From Polynucleobacter sp. CS-Odin-A6 (GTDB lineage: Bacteria; Pseudomonadota; Gammaproteobacteria; Burkholderiales; Burkholderiaceae): a stretch of 64,000 nt of DNA. The notes below the pieces were generated by a model. That model did no database searches. It saw only the letters and a program-made list of their open reading frames with translations, and had not been told where the DNA came from. Shown piece after piece: positions 56,740-64,000 of the stretch (position 1 is its first letter; each line of letters starts with the position of its first letter). The stretch spans positions 310,001 through 374,000 of the forward strand of contig NZ_JACVPD010000002.1 in NCBI RefSeq assembly GCF_018882095.1. Direction: 5' to 3'. The translations under genes were made by a program, and so were the position numbers.

Positions 56740-57777
56740 TTAGACCAAAATCTCTGCCTTACAGCTCTGCTTTGTCTTTAAGCCTAATTCGGCCAAGAGT
56801 TCTCGGTCTTGTTCTGCCTCAGGATTGCCAGTAGTCAGCAGTTGCTCACCGTAGAAAATAGAGTTTGCACCAGCCTGAAAACACATCGCCTGCACCGCTC
56901 TGCCAAGCTCTTGGCGTCCGGCTGATAGACGCACTCTGGCCTTGGGCATCGTAATGCGAGCTACGGCAATCGTTCTAACGAATTCCAGTGGATCTAAGGG
57001 CTCCTGATTTTCCAAAGGCGTTCCTGCGACAGGAACCAAATGATTAATTGGCACCGACTCGGGATACGGACTTAAATTGGCTAAACGGGCCAAGAACGCC
57101 GCGCGTTGCTCGCGGGACTCGCCCATCCCAACAATGCCACCACAGCAAACGGACATGCCGGCAGAACGCACATTAGAAATCGTATCCAAACGATCTTGAT
57201 AACCTCGGGTAGAGATCACTGAGCGATAAAAGTCCTCGCTGGTGTCCAGATTGTGGTTATAGAAGTCTAAGCCAGCATCTTTAAGGGCCTGAGCCTGATT
57301 GGCCTCTAACATCCCGAGGGTGGCACAGGTTTCAAGACCTAAAGCCTTTACGCCTTTGATCATTGCGGTGACTTTTTCAATATCGCGATCCTTAGGCTCC
57401 CGCCAAGCTGCACCCATACAAAAACGATTCGATCCAGCCGCTTTAGCAGCTTTGGCCGCCTCAATTACTTCGTCTAGATCCATTAATTTATTGGCTTTCA
57501 CATCAGTGTCATAGCGGGCAGCCTGGGGACAATAGCTGCAGTCCTCTGGGCAACCACCAGTCTTAATCGACAACAGGGTTGCCAACTCCACATCACCATC
57601 AGGAAAGTGGGTGCGATGCGTCTCTTGTGCCTTGAAAATCAAATCACTAAATGGGAGAGCAAAAAGTGCCTCAATTTGGGCAACTGACCAAGCGCCAGAT
57701 GTATCACACTCATCCCGTAAAACCTTTTGGGATTTGACGTGGGTAAGGGGTTTTTCATTAGTTTGGATGGCCTGCAT
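56740..57777 (-). CDS. bioB: Biotin synthase
   Basis: Radical-SAM enzyme inserting sulfur into dethiobiotin. 345 residues. [4Fe-4S] motif CPEDCSYC (about residues 77-84), substrate region [12 protein letters not shown] and C-terminal [11 protein letters not shown]. Divergent from bioAFD across 89 bp, so the two arms could share a control region; I saw no obvious E. coli-type BirA operator there. Confidence 0.97.
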   Translation of the reverse strand: MQAIQTNEKPLTHVKSQKVLRDECDTSGAWSVAQIEALFALPFSDLIFKAQETHRTHFPDGDVELATLLSIKTGGCPEDCSYCPQAARYDTDVKANKLMDLDEVIEAAKAAKAAGSNRFCMGAAWREPKDRDIEKVTAMIKGVKALGLETCATLGMLEANQAQALKDAGLDFYNHNLDTSEDFYRSVISTRGYQDRLDTISNVRSAGMSVCCGGIVGMGESREQRAAFLARLANLSPYPESVPINHLVPVAGTPLENQEPLDPLEFVRTIAVARITMPKARVRLSAGRQELGRAVQAMCFQAGANSIFYGEQLLTTGNPEAEQDRELLAELGLKTKQSCKAEILV

Positions 57778-57866
57778 GGTCGAATTCCGGGAAATAGATC
57801 AATTCAAGTCACTAACATAACAGATACAGGTCTTCATTAGGAAAAACTAGTGGTCAAATACCAAAG

Positions 57867-59213
57867 ATGAAGCCAACTTCTGATTTAAAACAAACCACTC
57901 TAGTTGATCGCAGCCTAGATGCAGTTTGGCATCCTTGTACCCAGATGAAACATCATGAGTCATTGCCATTAATTGCCATTACCAAGGGTAAGGGTGCTTG
58001 GCTCTATGACGAAAAAGGGGCTGCACTCCTTGATTGCATCAGCTCTTGGTGGACCAATCTATTTGGCCATTCCAATCCTCCGATTAATCAAGCCATCAAT
58101 GCGCAACTCGAAAAAATTGAGCATGTGATGCTGGCGGGATTTACTCATCCACCCGTAGTGGCACTGTCGGAAAAATTATCAGCTTTAACCCAAGGAAACT
58201 TAGGACATGTGTTTTATGCATCCGATGGGGCATCTGCAGTAGAGATTGCATTGAAGATGAGTCATCACTTCTGGCGGCTAAATAACCAAGCGCAAAAGAA
58301 AAAATTTGTTTGCCTAGAAAATGGCTATCACGGCGAAACCCTAGGTGCGCTAGCGGTTACTGATGTCGCCATCTTCCGCGATGCCTATGGCTCGCTACTG
58401 CAAGATGTGTTTACTGTGCCTTCGCCTGACGCAAGAAAAGTGCTTGCAGGTGAAAGTTCGGAAGATGTAGCAAGGCGCGCTGCTAAAACATTGGCAGAGT
58501 TGCTGGAAGTAGAGCATGACAACATTGCAGCCATTATTGTTGAGCCACTAGTTCAGTGTGCAGGTCAGATGGCGATGCACTCACCAGAATATCTTCGCTT
58601 AGTACGATCACTTTGCGATCAATTCAACATTCATCTCATTGCTGATGAGATTGCAGTGGGGTGCGGTCGCTCAGGAACCTTTTTTGCATGCGAACAAGCG
58701 GGAATCTGGCCGGACTTCTTAACCCTGTCCAAAGGGATTAGTGGCGGCTATCTTCCACTATCGCTTTCCATGACAACCGATAAAATTTACCGCGCATTTT
58801 ATGGCGATCAAGCGCGGCAAGGTTTCTTACATTCACATTCGTACACAGGCAATCCGCTAGCATGCGCTGCTGCCCTTGCCTGCTTAGAGATTTTTGAAAC
58901 TGATTCGGTTCTCGAAAAAAATATTGAGCGTAGCAGTGACCTTGCAAATGCTTTTGCTTGGGCAAAAGAAGATGCTCGAATTGAGCATTGGCGGCAGCAG
59001 GGGATGATTTTGGCTTTTGATGTCAAGATTGAAGTCTTAAAAAATCCGACTACTTTTTCACGTGAGATGTTTTCTTCAAGCCTTAAGGAAGGCCTACTGA
59101 TCAGACCAATCGGTAATACGGTTTATGTGATGCCGCCATACATTCTTTCACCCGAAGAGGCCATGAAGATGGGAAGCTCTGTAAAACACGCTTTAGAACA
59201 GGTGCTTGCATGA
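57867..59213 (+). CDS. bioA: Adenosylmethionine--8-amino-7-oxononanoate aminotransferase
   Basis: PLP enzyme converting KAPA to DAPA. 448 residues. N-terminal WHPCTQMKHHE and SSWWTNLFGHS are BioA-specific; IADEIAVGCGRSGTFFACE and the PLP lysine in TLSKGISGGYLPLS follow. First of bioA-bioF-bioD; its stop overlaps the bioF ATG by 4 bp. Confidence 0.97.
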   Translation: MKPTSDLKQTTLVDRSLDAVWHPCTQMKHHESLPLIAITKGKGAWLYDEKGAALLDCISSWWTNLFGHSNPPINQAINAQLEKIEHVMLAGFTHPPVVALSEKLSALTQGNLGHVFYASDGASAVEIALKMSHHFWRLNNQAQKKKFVCLENGYHGETLGALAVTDVAIFRDAYGSLLQDVFTVPSPDARKVLAGESSEDVARRAAKTLAELLEVEHDNIAAIIVEPLVQCAGQMAMHSPEYLRLVRSLCDQFNIHLIADEIAVGCGRSGTFFACEQAGIWPDFLTLSKGISGGYLPLSLSMTTDKIYRAFYGDQARQGFLHSHSYTGNPLACAAALACLEIFETDSVLEKNIERSSDLANAFAWAKEDARIEHWRQQGMILAFDVKIEVLKNPTTFSREMFSSSLKEGLLIRPIGNTVYVMPPYILSPEEAMKMGSSVKHALEQVLA

Positions 59214-60439
59214 GCAACAGTTTTAGTGCGCTCGATATGGCAGAGCATCAAATCGCCGACCTAGATACAAAGCTACTGCGGCGAAAGTTGCGCACTACTG
59301 AGTCTCCATGTGACACCAAAGCCCGCATTGGCCAGCGCGAACTGAAAACCTTTTGTAGTAATGACTACTTAGGCCTAGCAAACCATCCTGAGTTAGTGTC
59401 CGCAATTGCGGAAGGTGCAAAACTATATGGGGTTGGGAGCGGGGCATCCCATCTCATTAGTGGCCACAGCATTGCACATGACTTACTGGAGAAAAAATTA
59501 GCTACTTTTGAGAGCGCTCATATTAGCGATGTAAGAGCCTTATTTTTTAGTACTGGCTACCTTGCCAATGTGACTGCGATTACCGGTCTAGCTAGACTTG
59601 CGGGACCAAGTGAAGTCAGCATCTATTCAGCCAAACTCAATCATGCTTCACTGATTGATGGTGTTCGTCTCGCTAGCGCTCAAACTAAAGCTCAGGTGAC
59701 ATTGTTTGATCACCAAAATCTCAATTTTCTTGAGGAGGTATTGAAGCATGATGTTCACCCACTAAAACTGATTGTGATTGATGGTGTCTTTAGTATGGAT
59801 GGTGATATTGCACCAGTGGAGAATTTGATTCAAATTGCCGAAAAATATGATGCGCTACTCATGGTGGATGATGCCCATGGATTTGGTGTACTTGGCCAAC
59901 AAGGTCACGGTATTTTGGAGCAATCTGAAGTTCATTCGGAAAGAATTATTTATATTGGCACACTCGGTAAGGCGGCAGGTGTTAGCGGGGCTTTTATTTG
60001 TGCGGCTGCGCCTTTTATTGAATGGCTAATTCAAAAAGGTCGCCCCTATATTTACAGTACCGCAACACCACCGGCGATTGCGCACACACTGCTTACCAGT
60101 CTTGAGCTTATCGAGAGCGATGAAGGCATTAGTCGTCGACAACAACTGAACCAACTCATTCAAATTTGGCATGATGAAATGAAATTCACCCATTGGGAAA
60201 AAGTGCCTTCATTTACGCCGATACAGCCTGTGATTCTTGGAAGCAATGCCAACGCATTAGCTGCGGCTAAGTTATTGGATGAAGTGGGTTACTGGATTCC
60301 GGCAATTCGTCCGCCTACGGTTCCAGTTGGTAGCTCTCGCCTACGCATTACCTTTTCTGCTAACCACAGCGTTGAAGATTTACGAAAACTCATCAAGACA
60401 TTAAAGATGATTGAGCAAAAAATAGAAAGTGGGTCATGA
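59210..60439 (+). CDS. bioF: 8-amino-7-oxononanoate synthase
   Basis: PLP enzyme joining pimeloyl thioester and alanine. 409 residues. FCSNDYLGLANHPE, GSGASHLISGHS, VDDAHGFGVLG and the PLP lysine in GTLGKAAGVSGAF. Overlaps bioA and bioD by 4 bp on either side. Confidence 0.97.
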   Translation: MSNSFSALDMAEHQIADLDTKLLRRKLRTTESPCDTKARIGQRELKTFCSNDYLGLANHPELVSAIAEGAKLYGVGSGASHLISGHSIAHDLLEKKLATFESAHISDVRALFFSTGYLANVTAITGLARLAGPSEVSIYSAKLNHASLIDGVRLASAQTKAQVTLFDHQNLNFLEEVLKHDVHPLKLIVIDGVFSMDGDIAPVENLIQIAEKYDALLMVDDAHGFGVLGQQGHGILEQSEVHSERIIYIGTLGKAAGVSGAFICAAAPFIEWLIQKGRPYIYSTATPPAIAHTLLTSLELIESDEGISRRQQLNQLIQIWHDEMKFTHWEKVPSFTPIQPVILGSNANALAAAKLLDEVGYWIPAIRPPTVPVGSSRLRITFSANHSVEDLRKLIKTLKMIEQKIESGS

Positions 60440-61158
60440 GATCAAACTCTCCCACGAGTTTTTTTATCGCCGGTACTGATACAGAAGTTGGAAAAACTTT
60501 AGTGACTGGTGCGCTCATTCTTAAACTTCGAGAAGCTGGCCTACATTCAGTAGGTTTTAAACCGGTCGTTGCAGGCACTTATATTGACTCAAGTAAGCAA
60601 AAGTTAAATGAGGATCTTGAGACATTACGAATTGCTTCCGGACTAAATCCACATGAGCAATGTCTTTGCCCTTATGTGCTGGATGAGGCAGCAGCACCCC
60701 ATCTTGTTGCCGAGCGGCATGGAATATCGCTGGATGCCACCATCATCCTAAATTCTTTCAATGTATTGACTCAAAACTTTGATTCAGTCCTGGTTGAAGG
60801 TGCGGGCGGCTTTTTAGTGCCCTTAAATGAGCAGGAAGATTTAGGTGATCTGGCTCAAGCTATGGATTTACCCGTCATCCTAGTCGTTGGAATGCGTTTG
60901 GGATGCATCAATCATGCCTTACTCACATGCGAAGCAATTCAATCCCGTCAACTCACCATTGCAGGATGGGTTGCTAATACACTTTTTAATGAAATGCCGC
61001 TTCTGGAAGAGAATATCCAGACCTTGAAAGACCGAATATTTGCCCCATTTTTAGGCACTATTCCGAGCCTTTCGCCGCTGCTCACGAAGCCAGAGAATGC
61101 CCCTTACTCCATAGAGGCCTTACGTTTTGCTGCAGAGCACATCAGGCTGCCTGAGTAA
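60436..61158 (+). CDS. bioD: Dethiobiotin synthetase
   Basis: ATP-dependent ring closure of DAPA. 240 residues. P-loop GTDTEVGKTLVTGAL, FKPVVAGTY, and VEGAGGFLVPL. Completes bioAFD; with bioB all four late biotin genes are here, but bioC/bioH for the pimeloyl step are not in the window. Supplies the cofactor of AccB at the other end of the window. Confidence 0.97.
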   Translation: MRSNSPTSFFIAGTDTEVGKTLVTGALILKLREAGLHSVGFKPVVAGTYIDSSKQKLNEDLETLRIASGLNPHEQCLCPYVLDEAAAPHLVAERHGISLDATIILNSFNVLTQNFDSVLVEGAGGFLVPLNEQEDLGDLAQAMDLPVILVVGMRLGCINHALLTCEAIQSRQLTIAGWVANTLFNEMPLLEENIQTLKDRIFAPFLGTIPSLSPLLTKPENAPYSIEALRFAAEHIRLPE

Positions 61159-61176
61159 ATCAGATAAGATGAAGCC

Positions 61177-62373
61177 ATGCGATTACTTCCAGAAATTATC
61201 GACTCCGCATCTGCCATACAAGAGATTCGCCGCAATATTCATGCACATCCAGAATTGCGCTTTGAAGAAAATCGCACCTCCGATCTCGTAGCAGAGGCAC
61301 TTTCGAGCTGGGGCATTACGGTATATCGCGGCATGGGTAAAACCGGAGTGGTTGGCAAGCTCGATGGTGACTTGGGTACAGGCAAGATGGTGGGTCTGCG
61401 TGCCGACATGGATGCCCTGCCATTACAAGAACACAATACCTTTGAGCACACCTCAAAAAATCCCGGAAAGATGCATGCTTGCGGTCATGACGGCCACACT
61501 GCAATGCTCTTGGGTGCCGCTCAATACCTATCCAATCATCGAGATTTCAAAGGCTCAGTAATTTTCATTTTTCAGCCGGCCGAAGAAGGTGGTGCTGGTG
61601 CACAAGAAATGATTAACGATGGACTCTTTAAGCAATTTCCTTGTGATGCCGTTTTTGGTTTACACAACTGGCCCGGTCTTGCAGAAGGTCATTTTGGGGT
61701 GACTCCAGGACCAATGATGGCCTCAAGCAATACATTTGAAATCACCATCCGCGGCAAAGGTGGTCATGCTGCCTTGCCACACAATAGCGCTGACCCTGTA
61801 TTGGCAGGCGCTCAAGTTGTTCAAGCTTTGCAGAGCATCATTACGCGCAACAAGCGCCCCGTAGATGCAGCCGTTTTATCCGTTACCCAATTTCATGCGG
61901 GGGAAACAAGCAACGTCATTCCGGATAGTGCTTTTATTGGTGGCACGGTTCGCACATTCACGATAGAAGTGTTGGATTTAATTGAGCAGCGCTTACGAGA
62001 AATCTCCCATCACGTAGCCAGTGCATTTGATTGTCAAGCAGAGGTGAGCTTTGTCCGAAGCTATCCCCCACTAATTAATCATGAGAACGAAGTCGTGTTT
62101 GCGAGCGCTGTGATGAACGAACTCGTTGGGGCGCAGAACGTCAATACCGCCATTGATCCAACCATGGGAGCCGAGGACTTTGCATTCATGCTGCTAGAGA
62201 AACCAGGTTGCTATGTTTTCTTAGGCAATGGCGACGGTGATCACCGCGCCGAAGGTCATGGCATGGGTCCATGCCATCTACACAACCCATCCTATGATTT
62301 CAATGACGCATTAATACCAGTGGGCGTGAGCTACTGGGTCAAGCTAGCGCAACGCTACTTAGAAACAAACTAA
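61177..62373 (+). CDS. M20-family amidohydrolase (hippurate/N-acyl-amino-acid hydrolase type)
   Basis: 398 residues. Metal-binding segments GLRADMDALPLQE and MHACGHDGHTAMLLGAA, catalytic Glu in FQPAEEGGAGA, a lid/dimerisation domain (GKGGHAALPHNSADP), and the last ligand in TMGAEDFAFMLL. Splits an acyl or aryl group from an amino acid; the substrate is not readable. Starts 18 bp after bioD, with AAGATGAAG before the ATG, so it may share the bio transcript. Confidence 0.9.
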   Translation: MRLLPEIIDSASAIQEIRRNIHAHPELRFEENRTSDLVAEALSSWGITVYRGMGKTGVVGKLDGDLGTGKMVGLRADMDALPLQEHNTFEHTSKNPGKMHACGHDGHTAMLLGAAQYLSNHRDFKGSVIFIFQPAEEGGAGAQEMINDGLFKQFPCDAVFGLHNWPGLAEGHFGVTPGPMMASSNTFEITIRGKGGHAALPHNSADPVLAGAQVVQALQSIITRNKRPVDAAVLSVTQFHAGETSNVIPDSAFIGGTVRTFTIEVLDLIEQRLREISHHVASAFDCQAEVSFVRSYPPLINHENEVVFASAVMNELVGAQNVNTAIDPTMGAEDFAFMLLEKPGCYVFLGNGDGDHRAEGHGMGPCHLHNPSYDFNDALIPVGVSYWVKLAQRYLETN

Positions 62374-62405
62374 CTCATTACTAACTAATTATTAAAAGTA
62401 AAGAG

Positions 62406-63182
62406 TTAAGAGTTCGTAAATTTAGCGGGGCGCTTTTCCAAGAATGCGGCCATACCCTCTTTTTGATCATTGGTCGCAAAGCACGAGTGGAACAAACGGC
62501 GCTCAAAATGCATCCCTTCTGATAGCGTAGTTTGGTAAGCGGTATTGATTGATTCTTTAACCATCATTGCAGTCAGCAAGGGCATGTCAGCAATTGTTTT
62601 TGCAATGGCTTTGACTTCCTTTAATAGATCCGCTTGGGGGAAAATTCGGGCAACTAAACCAGAGCGCTCTGCTTCTATTGCATCCATCATGCGGCCAGTC
62701 AAAGCCAAATCCATGGCCTTTGCTTTAGAGACTGCCCGTGGTAATCGCTGAGTACCACCAGCGCCAGGAATAATGCCCAACTTGATTTCTGGCTGAGCAA
62801 ACTTTGCATTATCAGCAGCCATAATGGTGTCGCACATCATCGCTAGTTCACAACCTCCACCAAGCGCGTAACCCGACACTGCAGCAATAACCGGCTTACG
62901 TACCTTCTTCATCTCTTCCCAGTTGCGCGAGATAAAGTCACCCCGATAAACATCACGCAAATCACGTTTCGCCATACTGGCAATATCTGCCCCAGCGGCA
63001 AACGCTTTTTCACTTCCGGTCACAATAATGCAGCCGATATTGTCATCCGCATCAAATCCCAACAAGGCTACGCCTAATTCATCCATCAACTCGTCATTGA
63101 GCGCGTTTAATACTTGCGGGCGATTGAGAGTAATGACAGCAACCTTGCCATCCACTTCAGTCAATATGGTGTTGTAAGTCAT
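62406..63182 (-). CDS. Enoyl-CoA hydratase
   Basis: Crotonase-fold enzyme hydrating 2-enoyl-CoA. 258 residues. Oxyanion-hole segments [12 protein letters not shown] and [15 protein letters not shown]; both catalytic glutamates fit positions in the ELAMMCD and [19 protein letters not shown] motifs. Close in length and motifs to short-chain (PaaF/EchA-like) enzymes. Convergent with the M20 gene. mltA lies 24 bp upstream. Confidence 0.92.
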   Translation of the reverse strand: MTYNTILTEVDGKVAVITLNRPQVLNALNDELMDELGVALLGFDADDNIGCIIVTGSEKAFAAGADIASMAKRDLRDVYRGDFISRNWEEMKKVRKPVIAAVSGYALGGGCELAMMCDTIMAADNAKFAQPEIKLGIIPGAGGTQRLPRAVSKAKAMDLALTGRMMDAIEAERSGLVARIFPQADLLKEVKAIAKTIADMPLLTAMMVKESINTAYQTTLSEGMHFERRLFHSCFATNDQKEGMAAFLEKRPAKFTNS

Positions 63183-63206
63183 GGATCTCTTTCAAAAATG
63201 ATTTGT

Positions 63207-64000
63207 TCAGCGTGGCAACAATAACCACATCTTGCCATCTTGCTTCATGCGTCCTGCTAATTCTCCAGCAGAATCTCCTGATCCCCAATAGTAATCCGCT
63301 CGCACCCCGCCCACAATGGCTTTACCCGTATCTTGGGCCATCACTAATTTTTGTAAGGCTTGGCTGCTTAAAGGCTTAGTGGTGCTCAGAAATACTGGGG
63401 CGCCCAAAGGCATCGCCTTTAAATCAATCGCGATACTGCGTTCAGATGTCAATGGCACTCCTAAAGCACCATTCGGACCAAGATCAGCACTGACGTTACC
63501 TGGCAACTCCTTAAAAAATACAAAACGCGAATTGGCATTTAGCATCTCCTCTACACGGCCAGGATTTCGCTTGGCCCATGCAGATATCCCTTGCATCGTT
63601 GCTTCGCCACGAGTAATTTCTTTACGGTCTAACAACCATTGAGCAAAAGACTTAAATGGTTGATCGTTCGTGCCGGCATAGCCTAGGCGCAACACACGCC
63701 CATCTTCAAGCCGAATCTTTCCGGAACCCTGGATTTGCATAAAAGCAGCGGCAACAGGATCTTGAACCCAAGCAAGCTCAGAACCTCGCAGGACTCCGGA
63801 CCCCATTAACTCAGCACGTGTCGGCGCAGGGTTTGGTTTAGCGCTCTTCCATGCAGTAGGAAGACCATACAAAGGAACGGTGTAATTCGCAGTTCGAGTC
63901 TGCGAGCCATTCATAACGGGCTCGTAATAACCGGTAATCAGGCCAGATTCATTACCGGTGGCGCTATTGCGCACTTCGAATACCTGAAAGTTGGCCTCAA
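63207..64000 (-). CDS. mltA: Membrane-bound lytic murein transglycosylase A (5' end cut off)
   Basis: Cleaves glycan strands to 1,6-anhydromuropeptides, the substrates recycled by AmpD at 9.7 kb. The frame is open to the right edge (visible start EANFQVFEVRNSATG), so the N-terminus with signal peptide is missing. LITGYYEPVMNGSQTR, the MltA domain, and the C-terminal 3D domain with VMAQDTGKAIVGGVRADYYWG and GDSAGELAGRMKQ are present; an Asp in this last region is the catalytic acid in the family. Confidence 0.95.
   Translation of the reverse strand, partial: EANFQVFEVRNSATGNESGLITGYYEPVMNGSQTRTANYTVPLYGLPTAWKSAKPNPAPTRAELMGSGVLRGSELAWVQDPVAAAFMQIQGSGKIRLEDGRVLRLGYAGTNDQPFKSFAQWLLDRKEITRGEATMQGISAWAKRNPGRVEEMLNANSRFVFFKELPGNVSADLGPNGALGVPLTSERSIAIDLKAMPLGAPVFLSTTKPLSSQALQKLVMAQDTGKAIVGGVRADYYWGSGDSAGELAGRMKQDGKMWLLLPR

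Noticed and set aside
57778..57866. Search for a BirA or BioR operator between bioB and bioA
   Set aside because: No TTGTAAACC-type dyad or TTAT-type BioR palindrome was visible; only ordinary AT-rich promoter-like sequence.

Overview
The window is a chromosomal segment of a free-living betaproteobacterium. Gene order and protein sequences look most like Polynucleobacter or a close Burkholderiaceae relative. Pointers are accBC-prmA, the PP0621/AmpD-ccsA-ffh neighbourhood, a lysine/alanine-rich histone H1-like protein ending in a WPFPTG tail, secA-dciA-lpxC, and a complete dcw cluster with a peroxiredoxin between ftsZ and lpxC. Assignment to a genus is my recollection of these families, not a database result. 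About sixty protein genes are packed tightly. I saw no tRNA, rRNA, CRISPR array, insertion sequence or prophage gene.

Layout: 1-4.4 kb holds accB (cut by the left edge), accC, a prmA gene fused to a DUF3426 membrane domain, and a PfkB-type kinase (+). 4.5-11.4 kb (-) holds the histone H1-like gene, nrdB, nrdA under an apparent NrdR-controlled promoter, an AmpD amidase fused to a PP0621-type zinc-ribbon segment, and a CcsA/YpjD-like membrane protein. 11.4-19.4 kb holds ffh, proS, rppH, a CNP1-like lipoprotein, a short proB, obgE, rpmA-rplU and ispB. 19.4-25.4 kb is a more accessory stretch: a GrdB-like protein, an FAH-family hydrolase, a PanE-like reductase, a sodium/solute symporter, a squalene/phytoene synthase-like protein and an ogt-type DNA repair protein. 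25.5-30.8 kb (+) holds a CorC-like protein, a compact type IV pilus/type II secretion core (ATPase, platform protein, short prepilin peptidase), coaE and zapD. 30.8-36.2 kb (-) is mutT, a DUF815 ATPase, argJ and secA; dciA (+) follows. 36.8-55.8 kb (-) is the cell-wall and division operon from mraZ to lpxC, mostly with overlapping stop and start codons. 56-64 kb has coq7, bioB diverging from bioAFD, an M20 amidohydrolase, an enoyl-CoA hydratase and mltA (cut by the right edge).

Most of the window is housekeeping: fatty-acid initiation, dNTP synthesis, protein targeting, peptidoglycan synthesis and recycling, division, biotin and quinone synthesis. I did not find an obviously new multi-gene system. 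The best leads are: a candidate programmed -1 frameshift in the histone H1-like gene (slippery A AAA AAG, stop, 7-nt spacer, stem-loop, then a coherent C-terminal tail in the -1 frame); two gene fusions (PrmA-DUF3426 and PP0621-AmpD); regulatory sites for NrdR and MraZ; a perfect-consensus promoter for rplU-rpmA lying inside the start of ispB; and three tail-to-tail gene pairs that share stop-codon bases.
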